The notes beneath the pieces were generated by a model that made no database searches, was not told where the DNA came from, and saw only the letters and a program-made list of their open reading frames with translations. Source: Crenothrix sp043729335 (GTDB lineage Bacteria; Pseudomonadota; Gammaproteobacteria; Methylococcales; Methylomonadaceae). From it: a DNA stretch of 64,000 nucleotides. The stretch is from contig NZ_JAYTLQ010000054.1 in NCBI RefSeq assembly GCF_043729335.1, positions 1-64,000 of the forward strand, given 5' to 3'. A program made the position numbers and the translations under genes. How positions within the stretch are numbered: the stretch's first letter is position 1; each line of letters begins with the position of its first letter. Of this stretch, positions 16,458 to 25,663 are shown in pieces.

Positions 16458-17408
16458 TTATTTAGCGGGATGACCTGCCCTGATCGCCGCTTCGCCAAGC
16501 GCCTTTAATCTATCTTTAAATTCTGAAAATTTATCCTTAATTTTTTGCCATGCAGCGGCGGATTGATCAGAGAATAACTCTTTATCAATACCATTAATCC
16601 CATCATAAAGCACCTTGTAATCTTTTTTATCACCGTAGCCAAGCAGTTGAGCCAACTCCAATTTGTCTTTGGCGGCATCGGTTAATGCTCTAATTTCCTT
16701 GCGGTTTTGTTCTTTTGACAAGTCATCCCTGTGTTCCAGCTCAGCCGCTAAAGTCAGTAACTCTTCAGCGCGAAGTACCGGCAATGGCATAATTTCAGTG
16801 GTGACATCCAAAGTATCCAACACATTGTCTAAATCAACAACAGCTTGGTCTATTTTTCCAGATTCAATCAATGTGATGGCTTGTTTAATGGCCGCAGGAA
16901 ATGTCCCTAAAGGAATACTCGTTGTGCTGATACGAATTTCACTCGCCAGACCCGCTACAATCTGTCTAGCACCTTGCAGTTTTCCATGTCTGAGTAAGCT
17001 ATCAGCATCATCAATGGCTTGGGCAACCGTTTTTTTATTACCTTTAAAATCGAAAACATCCGCTTCAATATTGGCTGGCACTAAAGCCAAACCGGGGTTT
17101 TTGGCTAAAAGGCCATCTAACTTACTGGAAACACCTTGTAAAATTGTTATAGCGCCTTTTGAGTCCTTATTTTCCAACGCTACTATTGCTTTTTGTGTGT
17201 CAGATTCTATCTCGACGGCCTCACCCACAATGGGCTGCACTTTTTCTTTAAGAATTTTATGTTTTGTTGCCGCTGTTATTCTGTCGCTACCCGCTACAGG
17301 AAGCGCTTGATGAATTTCAGTTTTTGCAACACTGTTACCAACCCAAACAAAAGTAGATGCCCTACTTATTAAAACGCAGAGGGTCAGCTTTTTAATAGTG
17401 TTTTTCAT
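16458..17408 (-). CDS. YfdX-family exported protein
   Basis: 316 residues from the ATG at 17406-17408 behind CCGGAGAAAAATC. The open frame extends 60 codons further up, but without a ribosome site. A signal peptide (about 1-28) is followed by an all-helical domain with the YfdX pattern: AIVALENKDSKGAITIL, then AQAIDDADSLLRHGKLQGAR, then AIKQAITLIESGKIDQAVVDL. E. coli YfdX is induced by EvgA and linked to acid and antibiotic stress. The C-terminal third (about 230-316) is charged and helical. It belongs to the HdeD/YfdX stress run. Confidence 0.88.
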   Translation of the reverse strand: MKNTIKKLTLCVLISRASTFVWVGNSVAKTEIHQALPVAGSDRITAATKHKILKEKVQPIVGEAVEIESDTQKAIVALENKDSKGAITILQGVSSKLDGLLAKNPGLALVPANIEADVFDFKGNKKTVAQAIDDADSLLRHGKLQGARQIVAGLASEIRISTTSIPLGTFPAAIKQAITLIESGKIDQAVVDLDNVLDTLDVTTEIMPLPVLRAEELLTLAAELEHRDDLSKEQNRKEIRALTDAAKDKLELAQLLGYGDKKDYKVLYDGINGIDKELFSDQSAAAWQKIKDKFSEFKDRLKALGEAAIRAGHPAK

Positions 17409-17786
17409 GATTTTTCTCCGGCTGATTAAGTTATTTTTTACCCGCCAGTACCTATTAATAAAGTATTGCACTGGGCTCATCAATAGACTCAGCTTATATC
17501 GTGCCAACACATGAAAAATAAAAAAAATAATAATAAAATCAATCAGTAAAGAATAAAATAGCCTACCAAAACAACTGAGTATAAACAATATTGGTTGAAA
17601 TAAACCACATTAAAATGGTGGATTTAAATCAGTGGTTTATTCAACTCATCTTGTCGAAGTGTTCGTGCTCAGTAAACATAACAGCGCACTACCCTAAATT
17701 ACAGAAAATCACGGCCTCTCATGCGGGACAGCGCTGAACCAATGAAGATAAAATCAACACTTTGTTGTCGATTTTGGGGGCGCTTG
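17409..17786. other. Gene-free region upstream of yfdX
   Basis: About 380 bases. AATAAACCAC (17599-17608) and GTGGTTTATT (17632-17641) are perfect 10-bp arms around 23 bases, downstream of the hydrolase stop, and may form its terminator. Immediately next to it, 17642-17672 (with TTGTCGAAGTGTTCGTGCTCAG) resembles a degenerate copy of the TTGTCGAA/GTTCG palindromic repeat at 49.7 kb. The rest is AT-rich and should hold the yfdX promoter. Confidence 0.45.
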
Positions 17787-18800
17787 TTACTTACTTGCTT
17801 GTTGCCAAGTAATAAGCGGTTTAAGCAGTTGCTGCTTTGCTTTATCATCCGCACCGGAAGGAAGTTTACCTGTGCCGTTTGCGCTAATCCAGGCGGCAAT
17901 GTCTTGCCATAAGGTATAAGCGTGCAGATCACGTAACAATAAATGATACCCCTCAGGATAAAAGCCCACCGTTTTCTCATCTGTTCCGCTGGCGAAAAAC
18001 CGTTGTAAAAAGGCATAAATAGCTACTTTAGGGATAATGTCGTCCCTGTCTCCATAAAGCAGTAATATCTTGCCTTGAAGCAATCTCGCATTATTGAAAG
18101 CGGCATCCATTAGATTTGTTAACCCGTATAAAGCATCCATTCGCGTTTTTCTGAGCACCAGTGGATCATTATCCAATTCGCGCAATACTTCACGATTATC
18201 CGTTAGCTTTACCTTAACACTTTGGCCGCTTAAAGTCAGCCAAGGCGCTGCGTGCGCCAAAATCCACAGCATGCTTGTTTGATACCATGGCATGATTTCT
18301 CTTGGCCATAATGCAGGGGCGGCTAAAATAATCCCATCAACAAACGGCATATCAACATCTCTGGTAGCTGCGATAACGATGGCGCCGCCCATGCTTTCGC
18401 CGAGTAAATACACTGGGATTTTTGGATAACGCTGCTTTATTAAGCTAACAAAATTTTGTAAATCGGTGGCATAAACTTGTCTTCCTGCCCACAAACCCCT
18501 TTGCGGTGCGCCGCCAAATCCGCGCTGATCATAAGCAAAGCTCGCGATACCTTGCTTGCAAAAATATTCCGCCGGTTGCTTAAAAAAATAACTGTAATCG
18601 TTAAAACCATGCACAGCAATAATGACTGCTCGCGGTGGACTTGTATGGGGTAACCAGCGATGCAAGGGAAGTTGCAGGCCATCATCGGTAAGAAAGTATT
18701 GATCGTGTAATTCTGGCGCGTGTTTTTTCATACTAGCCGGATAATTTCCTGGCTTGCAGCCAACCAATAAAATAAATAATAGTGTGAGCAGTGTTCTCAT
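17787..18800 (-). CDS. Lipoprotein alpha/beta hydrolase (monoacylglycerol lipase-like)
   Basis: 337 residues from an ATG behind GGGAG. The lipobox LLVGC puts a lipid anchor at Cys15. The serine-aminopeptidase/Hydrolase_4 fold shows VHGFNDYSYFF (oxyanion region), FAYDQRGFG, the nucleophile elbow GESMGG (Ser136), an Asp in LLYGDRDDIIP and a His in EGYHLLLRD. The likely substrate is a monoacylglycerol or lysophospholipid, by family. It is the most upstream gene of the minus-strand envelope run, but about 380 bp separate it from yfdX, so it is probably a separate unit. Confidence 0.86.
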   Translation of the reverse strand: MRTLLTLLFILLVGCKPGNYPASMKKHAPELHDQYFLTDDGLQLPLHRWLPHTSPPRAVIIAVHGFNDYSYFFKQPAEYFCKQGIASFAYDQRGFGGAPQRGLWAGRQVYATDLQNFVSLIKQRYPKIPVYLLGESMGGAIVIAATRDVDMPFVDGIILAAPALWPREIMPWYQTSMLWILAHAAPWLTLSGQSVKVKLTDNREVLRELDNDPLVLRKTRMDALYGLTNLMDAAFNNARLLQGKILLLYGDRDDIIPKVAIYAFLQRFFASGTDEKTVGFYPEGYHLLLRDLHAYTLWQDIAAWISANGTGKLPSGADDKAKQQLLKPLITWQQASK

Positions 18801-19246
18801 GCTTATAGACTCCCTCGTATAAACACATTGGCAGCAAATTGATTATGCAAAGTCCGACTTCAGGTTGATTTTAATTTTGGATTAAAGTTTAACTTAAAAA
18901 TAAAACCAATAATATAGTCTGCGTGGGTGGTGGACTTAGGAGAAATCAGACATATATTTAAAGACAACAGAAGTAAGCCGAAGGCTGTTTTTTACAGAAG
19001 GCAGCATGAGTACTAGGATTGTATGCGGAGTTGAATCCACCTGATTCTGGACAGGTGTAATTCAAAAAATAGCGTGTCCTTTGTATCTTAAAACCCCATT
19101 TTTTGCCGTTATAGCTGAAGGCTTGGTACGGAAAGCTTATGAAATGGTATCATTGCTAGGATCTTTGCGTGTTATTACGATTGATGTTAAATCGTAGATA
19201 ATTAAATTCCAATATTTATAAGCACCCCACCCATATAATCATTTTG
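18801..19246. other. Gene-free region before the PLD-helicase gene
   Basis: About 440 AT-rich bases between divergent genes. TACGATT (19176-19182) and AATCGTA (19190-19196) form a 7-bp inverted repeat about 50 bp before the helicase gene, a possible operator. A perfect TATAAT sits at 19234-19239. I saw no recognisable gene remnant. Confidence 0.5.
19234..19239 (+). promoter_or_regulatory. -10 box placed for a leaderless transcript
   Basis: TATAAT ends 7 bases before the ATG at 19247, so the expected transcription start falls on or next to the start codon. No Shine-Dalgarno lies between them. A -35 box at the usual distance is poor (AATATT). This supports, but does not prove, leaderless translation of the helicase gene. 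Confidence 0.4.
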
Positions 19247-22200
19247 ATGCCTAAGTTATCCAAGGGGCTATATGATCGTCTTATTTATAATCACGAGTTG
19301 ACGGAAATAGATCAGTTGATTCTTGAAGGTAAAGCGATTGCGAAACAACCTACTTCAGCCGAAAACAGAGAATATTTATTAGCTGAATTAATGGATAGAT
19401 TACCTGAGTTATTGGATGAAATATCATATTCACAAGCTAACAGCCCAGATAAAGCGAATGCGGAACTCCAGCTTATTTCGACTTTGCTAAAAAACGCAAG
19501 GCTTACGACAAAATCGGAAATTGAAACTGGTTATATCGCAGCCCCACCACGAATATTACGCTCTATTCACGAACCGAATATGCCAGGAATTTTTCCGGTT
19601 ACTGGCTTAAGGACACCCTGGTTATTTAGTTCTTCACGCAACGAACCCTCTCTGTTACATGAACTCATTGCCGAATTACAAGCTGTTGATACCGTCGATA
19701 TTCTGGTCAGTTTTATTACATGGAGTGGCGTAAGAAAAATAATCGATGTATTAAAGCAAGCTACTGCGATTGATGCAGATGGAAATTCACGTACAAAATT
19801 TCGCATATTAACAACTACTTATATTGGCGCAACTGATGCTAAAGCGGTGAACGCTTTGGCTGAGCTTCCTAATGTTGAAGTAAGAATATCATTGGATGGG
19901 AGACGCACGCGTTTACACGCTAAGGCTTGGATTTTTAATCGAAATAGCGGTTTCGGCACGGCATTTATTGGAAGTGCCAATTTATCTGAATCGGCGCTGA
20001 TTAGTGGCATTGAATGGACGGTTAAATTAACACAAATCTCAAATGAGCCTATTTTCAAAAATGCTCAAGCCCATTTTGAAACACTTTGGAACGATGGTGA
20101 ATTTCTACACTATGATCCCAATAATCAAGACCACCGCACTGCTTTAGAAAAAGCTTTGCGTGAAGAATCGAGACACGGAAGTACTAGCCATAACAGCTCT
20201 GAACTTATTGCAATTCAGACTTGGTTTGATTTAAGCCCCAAACCCTATCAACAAGAAATGCTTGATCGATTAGCCGCTGAAAGAGTGCATCAGCGTTTCC
20301 GCAATTTGGTTGTGGCTGCAACAGGAACCGGTAAAACAGTTGTTGCTGCTTTTGATTATAAACGTCTGGCAAAAGAACAAGGCGGACAGCCACGATTGTT
20401 ATTTGTTGCCCATAGAATTCAAATTTTAAAGCAAGCTATTAATACGTTTCGTCATGTATTGCGTGATTCAAATTTTGGTGAATTATTAGATGGTAATAAT
20501 GAAGCCAGCCAGCATGACCATTTATTTGCAACTATTAACACCGTTCATAACCGTGACTTAGTTAGTCAACATGGTGCGAAATTCTGGAATATGGTCATCA
20601 TTGATGAAGCACATCATTCCCCGGCCAGTTCTTTTGACAAATTCATTACTTCAGTTAACCCAGCCATTCTTTTGGGGTTAACTGCAACTCCAGAGCGGGC
20701 AGATGGTAAAAGTTTAAATCAATACTTTGATGCAAGGCCTGATGGCTCACCTGCCGTAACGTTAAGGCTATGGGATGCTTTAGATCAAGAATTGTTGGCA
20801 CCTTTTGAGTATTATGCAACGCATGACACGGTTGACTTAACGAGCATTAAATGGAAACAAATAAATGTTGATACCCAGTTAGATAATATTATTTCAGCCA
20901 GTAATATTCGCGCCCATTCTGCACTTCAAGCTATTGAAACTTACGTCAGTAATTTACAAAGGCTCAGGGCGATTGGATTTTGCATTAGCGTCCGTCACGC
21001 GGAATTTATGGCTGAATACTTTAATTCTCGCAGCATACCTTCAAAATCAATTACTGGACAACATAATCAGACAGAACGGGACCATGCGATAAAGGAACTA
21101 ACGCAAGGAAAATTAAAAGTAATTTTTACCTGTGATCTGTTCAATGAAGGCGTCGATATTCCAGAAATAAACACTTTGCTATTACTTCGTCCTACGCAAA
21201 GTCCAGTGGTATTTCAACAGCAAATTGGCCGAGGTTTACGACTTTCCCCAGATAAAGATAGCTGTTTAGTCCTGGATTTTATAGGTACCTATTCACAAGA
21301 CTTCCGTTTTGATGTGTTATTGAGATCTTTAACGGGACAAAGTAGGGTTGCAATTAAAGACTCTGTTGATAAAGGCTTTGGATTATTGCCGACGGGTTGT
21401 CATATTCAATTTGATAGAGTGGCTCGGGAGCGTATTTTAGAGAGTCTTAAATTTGCACTTAATTTAAATGTAAAAAGACTCACTGCTGAATTAATTGCTT
21501 GGGCTAATAGCAAAGATAAAACACAAATAAAGCTCAAAGATTTTTTGATTGAGAATGAAATTGAAATTTCTGATATTTACACGGCTAAACATTATTGGGG
21601 TGAATATAAACGATTAGCACAGATTCCAGCCCTTAGCAAAGGCCCAAGAGACGATGAGCTTTCTCGCAGGTTTGAAAGTATATTGTATATCGATGATGTC
21701 GAAATGTTGAAGGCCTGGCAACAAGGCTTAACACATAAAACAATTAATGAAACCAGGGTTCAGGTTCTTGCGTATAAAATTATAGCAAACTCGTCTGAAT
21801 TAATTAATCCAGTGCAATTCATATCTTTAATGTATGCGCATCCTGCCATTAAAGAAGAATTGCTTGAAGTCATTGATTGGCAATTAGAACAAGCAATCTT
21901 GCCCTATTCACAACTTCAAGGCACACCATCCAACTGGTTGCTTTCTCTTCATAATCGTTACTCAAGATCCGATATCATCACAGCAATTGGTTATGCAAAT
22001 GCCGCAAAACGTCCAGCCTTTAGAGAAGGTTGTTTACCAATCGCAGAACATAAAATAGAACTAATGCTTGTAACTTTGGACAAAACCGAAGGTTTTGCCG
22101 AACGTGTTCAATACCATGACTATGCTATTAGCCCTAATTTATTTCATTGGCAAACACAAAATGCTGCTAGTGAAACCAATAAAATAGGACAGCGCTACTT

Positions 22201-22402
22201 AGACAGTATTCCAGGATCAAACAGAAACAATTGGCGCTTTTACTTGTTCGTTCGTGAAAATAAATACTCTGCTTATGCTGCACTTGGAGAAGCTTTACTC
22301 ATCAAAGCTGAAAGACAGCGTCCTATTTCAATTACATGGGAACTAAAAAACGCAATGCCTATTGAATTATTTAGGCATTTTTCGATATTGAGAACAGCCT
22401 GA
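19247..22402 (+). CDS. PLD nuclease - SF2 helicase - DUF3427 protein
   Basis: 1051 residues in one chain. A helical N-terminus (about 1-100) precedes a phospholipase-D-type nuclease domain (about 120-290) with HAKAWIF (225-231) and GSANLS (242-247). In that HKD pattern the Asp position is Asn. The SF2 helicase follows: Walker A AATGTGKT (358-365), IIDEAHH, GLTATPERADG, and C-terminal FNEGVDIP and QQIGRGLR. The rest is a DUF3427-like region. Proteins of this plan are thought to act on foreign or damaged DNA. The gene stands alone and looks more AT-rich than its neighbours, suggesting transfer. Confidence 0.88.
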   Translation: MPKLSKGLYDRLIYNHELTEIDQLILEGKAIAKQPTSAENREYLLAELMDRLPELLDEISYSQANSPDKANAELQLISTLLKNARLTTKSEIETGYIAAPPRILRSIHEPNMPGIFPVTGLRTPWLFSSSRNEPSLLHELIAELQAVDTVDILVSFITWSGVRKIIDVLKQATAIDADGNSRTKFRILTTTYIGATDAKAVNALAELPNVEVRISLDGRRTRLHAKAWIFNRNSGFGTAFIGSANLSESALISGIEWTVKLTQISNEPIFKNAQAHFETLWNDGEFLHYDPNNQDHRTALEKALREESRHGSTSHNSSELIAIQTWFDLSPKPYQQEMLDRLAAERVHQRFRNLVVAATGTGKTVVAAFDYKRLAKEQGGQPRLLFVAHRIQILKQAINTFRHVLRDSNFGELLDGNNEASQHDHLFATINTVHNRDLVSQHGAKFWNMVIIDEAHHSPASSFDKFITSVNPAILLGLTATPERADGKSLNQYFDARPDGSPAVTLRLWDALDQELLAPFEYYATHDTVDLTSIKWKQINVDTQLDNIISASNIRAHSALQAIETYVSNLQRLRAIGFCISVRHAEFMAEYFNSRSIPSKSITGQHNQTERDHAIKELTQGKLKVIFTCDLFNEGVDIPEINTLLLLRPTQSPVVFQQQIGRGLRLSPDKDSCLVLDFIGTYSQDFRFDVLLRSLTGQSRVAIKDSVDKGFGLLPTGCHIQFDRVARERILESLKFALNLNVKRLTAELIAWANSKDKTQIKLKDFLIENEIEISDIYTAKHYWGEYKRLAQIPALSKGPRDDELSRRFESILYIDDVEMLKAWQQGLTHKTINETRVQVLAYKIIANSSELINPVQFISLMYAHPAIKEELLEVIDWQLEQAILPYSQLQGTPSNWLLSLHNRYSRSDIITAIGYANAAKRPAFREGCLPIAEHKIELMLVTLDKTEGFAERVQYHDYAISPNLFHWQTQNAASETNKIGQRYLDSIPGSNRNNWRFYLFVRENKYSAYAALGEALLIKAERQRPISITWELKNAMPIELFRHFSILRTA

Positions 22403-22431
22403 TAACAAATATATTTGTCTAAACTAATGAA

Positions 22432-22600
22432 TCCTAATCGTTAAATAAAGCACACAAAAATGATCAAAAACATCCTAACCGTATTCACCGGCGGCACCAT
22501 AGGCTCAACCGCCACCGAAGGCACCCTAAAAACCAACGCAACCACAGCCTACCAACTCATTCAACTGTAGCAAAAACATTCCCCCCATCACCGTTCTCGA
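22432..22600 (+). pseudogene. Broken 5' copy of the asparaginase gene
   Basis: An ATG at 22460 opens 36 codons (MIKNILTVFTGGTIGSTATE and on) that match the start of the intact asparaginase at 23417 residue by residue with few changes. A TAG at 22568-22570 follows, and the similarity fades soon after. The match includes CCTAATCGTTA upstream of both copies. CCTTAAATAAGC near 22666 resembles the sequence after the intact gene (about 24487), so this may be a whole-gene duplicate with an internal deletion. The ParD/ParE module lies between the two copies. Confidence 0.8.
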
Positions 22601-22757
22601 AATAAGATTTTTTCACAAACAATATGGTTTTTAATACTAAGCGAATTTGAAGGTTATCGCGCCCGCCCTTAAATAAGCAGAATGATTTTCATAGCAAATA
22701 CAAAGATTGACAAACTATGTATTTTTAGCAATTATGGAAATTGGAGGACTAAACTTT

Positions 22758-23054
22758 ATGCACATTTCACTTACACCAGAACTTGAAGGCATCATTAAGG
22801 AAAAGGTTGCATCCGGTCTTTACAACAATGCTAGCGAAGTTGTACGGGAAGCGTTGCGGTTTATGAGGACAAATGAGGAGCTGATTGACCAGATGAAGCT
22901 GAATAACTTACGGGCGAAACTGGCTGAGGGCGAAGGAGATCTGGAAGCAGGGCGCTATACGGAATTAGAGCAAGAAAATATGAGTGCCTTTTTTCAGACT
23001 ATAAAAACTCAGGCACAGGCCAAAGCAGGAAAATCAGTGAATGTTAAAGATTAG
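22758..23054 (+). CDS. parD: ParD-type antitoxin
   Basis: 98 residues starting MHISLTPELE, with GGAGG about 12 bases upstream; the frame extends 17 codons further without support. The N-terminal ribbon-helix-helix is visible: LTPELEGIIKEKVASGLYNNASEVVREALRFM, broken here only to name its parts, with the SG-x-Y-x-N-A-SEVVREALR core. The C-terminal half is charged and should wrap the toxin. It overlaps the parE start by 14 bp. TTGACA at 22707-22712 is a possible -35 box; ParD normally represses its own promoter. Confidence 0.9.
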   Translation: MHISLTPELEGIIKEKVASGLYNNASEVVREALRFMRTNEELIDQMKLNNLRAKLAEGEGDLEAGRYTELEQENMSAFFQTIKTQAQAKAGKSVNVKD

Positions 23055-23334
23055 ACTTGCTCATGCGGCAGAGAATGATCTTGAAGCAATCTGGACTTAT
23101 TCTCTGGCTGAATGGAGTGAAGGACAAGCCGATAAATATGTTGGGCTGATTGAACAGGGATTTTATGATTTGCTCGAGAATCCCTATCTTGGAAAAGCCC
23201 GACCCGATGTTAAAACACACTACAGGGCGCTACAGGTGCAAAAACATCTGATTTTTTACCGCGTAGGTGAGAAATATATAGACATTATAGGGATTCCACA
23301 CATACGCATGGATGCAAAGCAATATCATTTTTGA
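23041..23334 (+). CDS. parE: ParE-type toxin
   Basis: 97-residue RelE/ParE-superfamily toxin. Its N-terminal helix has AAENDLEAIWTYS and the C-terminal strands have HLIFYRVGEKYIDIIGIPHIRMD, with the family's Arg-Met-Asp end. ParE members typically poison DNA gyrase, RelE members cut mRNA at the ribosome; the paired ParD favours the first. Both cassette genes overlap, so they form one transcript. The full length and intact motifs suggest an active toxin. Confidence 0.9.
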   Translation: MLKIRLAHAAENDLEAIWTYSLAEWSEGQADKYVGLIEQGFYDLLENPYLGKARPDVKTHYRALQVQKHLIFYRVGEKYIDIIGIPHIRMDAKQYHF

Positions 23335-23416
23335 TTGTCAGTTTCAGGATAAAGAAACACAAGGCGATTCACCTGCTCAGCAGTAGACTTCCTAATCGTT
23401 AGACAGCCACCCCACC

Positions 23417-24454
23417 ATGACCAAACAAATATTAATCGTATTCACTGGCGGCACCATAGGCTCCACCGCCACCGAAGGCACCATAAACACCAATCCAGCC
23501 ACAGCCTACAAACTCATCCAGCTGTTCCAGCAACATTACCCAAACCATCAGCACATCAGCTTTACCAGTATCCAACCCCTGCAACTGTTAAGCGAAAACC
23601 TTGCTCCGCCCGCCTGGACAACCCTGATCACCGCCATAGAATCAGCACATCCCGAAAACTACGACGGCATCATCATCACCCACGGCACAGATACCTTAAG
23701 CTTTACCGCTTGCGCGTTAAGCTATTATTTCTATGCACTCAAAAAACCCATACTACTGGTAGCCAGCAATTACCCACTGGACAACCCCAAAGCCAAAGGT
23801 CTGGAAAATTTTATCTGTGCCGTAGAGTTTATATTGCAGATTAATGAGCCCGGCGTTTTTGTACCCTATCGCAATCCCCATCAAATCATGCACATCCACA
23901 GAGGCACACATCTGGCTGCATCTTTACAATTAAGCGGCGATTTCATCAGCGTTCAGAACAAACATCACCTGACTTTCGATAATGGCCAATTCTCAGAACC
24001 AAACCCAATAACAGATACGCCTATTAAAGCCGTGCTGCTAAAGCCGGTTTTTTCCGACAACATTTTACTCATAAAACCCTATCCAGGACTTAATTACACT
24101 CATCTGTGCTTAAACAACGTTGTCGCCGTCCTGCATGACTTGTACCATTCCGGCACAGCCTGCGCTACCCAACAATGGGGCAATGATTATTCGCTATCTG
24201 AATTCATCAAACGCTGCGCTAAGCAAGGCATACCTGTCTATATGGCTCCGGCTATTAAAAATGAAAACGCCTATCAAAGTACCCGTGCTTTACTTGATCT
24301 TGGCGCAACCATGTTGTGGAACATGTCACTGGAAGCTGCGTATGTGAAGCTATCTCTAGCTTACGGTAACTTTACCGATGTTACAAAGATAGCCGAATTT
24401 CTGTCTAAAAACATTGCATCGGAACTTATTAATAGTGCAGATTCCCCCGATTAG
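23417..24454 (+). CDS. L-asparaginase family amidohydrolase
   Basis: 345 residues. The two catalytic triads are visible: FTGGTIGS with Thr13, and THGTDTLS with Thr91-Asp92; a Lys lies in PKAKGLENF. There is no signal peptide, so the protein is cytoplasmic, as for type I enzymes (asparagine to aspartate plus ammonia). The region between the domains differs from the E. coli types, so glutaminase or other amidase activity is possible. A broken copy of its 5' end lies upstream, across the ParD/ParE module. Confidence 0.88.
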   Translation: MTKQILIVFTGGTIGSTATEGTINTNPATAYKLIQLFQQHYPNHQHISFTSIQPLQLLSENLAPPAWTTLITAIESAHPENYDGIIITHGTDTLSFTACALSYYFYALKKPILLVASNYPLDNPKAKGLENFICAVEFILQINEPGVFVPYRNPHQIMHIHRGTHLAASLQLSGDFISVQNKHHLTFDNGQFSEPNPITDTPIKAVLLKPVFSDNILLIKPYPGLNYTHLCLNNVVAVLHDLYHSGTACATQQWGNDYSLSEFIKRCAKQGIPVYMAPAIKNENAYQSTRALLDLGATMLWNMSLEAAYVKLSLAYGNFTDVTKIAEFLSKNIASELINSADSPD

Positions 24455-24592
24455 CAACGTCATTCCCTATCTGAATGCCCTACTCCCCCTAAATAAGCTT
24501 GGTGAAAACTAACCAACAAAAGGCAAAAACAGTTAAAATGGGCAGATTAACCACATAATTCTGCAACAAAATTACGGGGTGGTAACCCTTAC

Positions 24593-25663
24593 ATGCACAC
24601 AAAATATAAAACTGACGACCTTAGAATCTGTGAAATCCGCGAAGTCATTGCACCTGTTCAAGTTCATGATGAATTGCCGATTAGCGATAAAGCGGCGCAA
24701 ACCACTTTGGAAGCGCGTCAAGCCGTACACAAAATTCTTGTGGGTGAAGATGACCGACTTTTAGTGGTGGTAGGCCCCTGCTCTATCCATTGCACCCAAG
24801 CCGCCAAAGAGTACGCACAATTGTTAAAGCAGGCCAAAGATGATCTGGCCGACGACTTGCTTATTATCATGCGGGTGTATTTTGAAAAACCACGGACTAC
24901 CGTAGGTTGGAAAGGTTTAATTAACGACCCTGATATTGATTCAAGCTTTAACATCAACAAAGGTTTGCGCGTCGCCAGACAACTATTACAAGATGTCAAT
25001 GAAATGGGCATGCCCGCCGCAACCGAATACCTGGACTTAATTACCCCACAATATATTTCTGATTTAATCGCCTGGGGCGCTATCGGTGCCAGAACGACAG
25101 AAAGCCAAGGCCACCGCGAATTAGCTTCGGGCGTGTCTTGTCCAATTGGTTTTAAAAATTCTACCGACGGCACGGTAAAAATTGCCATTGATGCCATCGG
25201 CTCGGCGATGAGTCCACATCATTTTCTATCGCTGACCAAAGCGGGCCATTCAGCCATTTTTTCCACCACTGGCAATCAAGATGTGCACATTATTTTACGC
25301 GGTGGTAATGATGGCCCCAATTACGATGCAGTCAACGTAGAAAAGGTAGGGGAGAGCTTAACTAAAGCCAGCTTAAGACCCAACATTATGATTGATTTTA
25401 GCCATGCTAACAGCCTTAAACAATGTCATAGGCAGCTTATTGTCGGCGAAGATGTGGCTGAACAAATTGCCGGTGGCGATACACGCATTATGGGCGCAAT
25501 GATTGAGAGCCATCTTAAATCAGGTAGCCAAAAAGTGATAGAAGGCCAACCGCTAACGTATGGCCAAAGCATTACCGATGCCTGTTTAAGCTGGGAAGAT
25601 ACGTTGCCGCTGTTACAGACATTATCTACGGCAGTCCAGCGCCGTCGGAGTTTTATACCATGA
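24593..25663 (+). CDS. aroG: 3-deoxy-7-phosphoheptulonate synthase (class I DAHP synthase)
   Basis: Condenses phosphoenolpyruvate with erythrose 4-phosphate, opening the shikimate pathway. The 356 residues match the AroF/G/H class: LVVVGPCSIHC (metal Cys), MRVYFEKPRTTVGWKGLINDP in part, GARTTESQGHRELASG, and GFKNSTDG. Late motifs are IMIDFSHANS and GGDTRIMGAM. The feedback specificity (Phe, Tyr or Trp) cannot be read safely. GGGGTGG lies upstream of the ATG. Its stop overlaps the thiS-thiG ATG as ATGA, so the two are coupled. Confidence 0.95.
   Translation: MHTKYKTDDLRICEIREVIAPVQVHDELPISDKAAQTTLEARQAVHKILVGEDDRLLVVVGPCSIHCTQAAKEYAQLLKQAKDDLADDLLIIMRVYFEKPRTTVGWKGLINDPDIDSSFNINKGLRVARQLLQDVNEMGMPAATEYLDLITPQYISDLIAWGAIGARTTESQGHRELASGVSCPIGFKNSTDGTVKIAIDAIGSAMSPHHFLSLTKAGHSAIFSTTGNQDVHIILRGGNDGPNYDAVNVEKVGESLTKASLRPNIMIDFSHANSLKQCHRQLIVGEDVAEQIAGGDTRIMGAMIESHLKSGSQKVIEGQPLTYGQSITDACLSWEDTLPLLQTLSTAVQRRRSFIP

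Noticed and set aside
17699..18016. 105-codon minus-strand frame near the end of the hydrolase
   Set aside because: Different frame of the hydrolase gene and its 3' flank; no ribosome site.
19247..22402. Assignment to a named defence system such as Mokosh
   Set aside because: Domain types are shared (helicase plus PLD), but order and the DUF3427-like end differ, and I cannot run the profile search to decide.
22460..22570. 36-codon ORF as a small gene
   Set aside because: It copies the start of the asparaginase gene and stops inside it, so a pseudogene remnant explains it.
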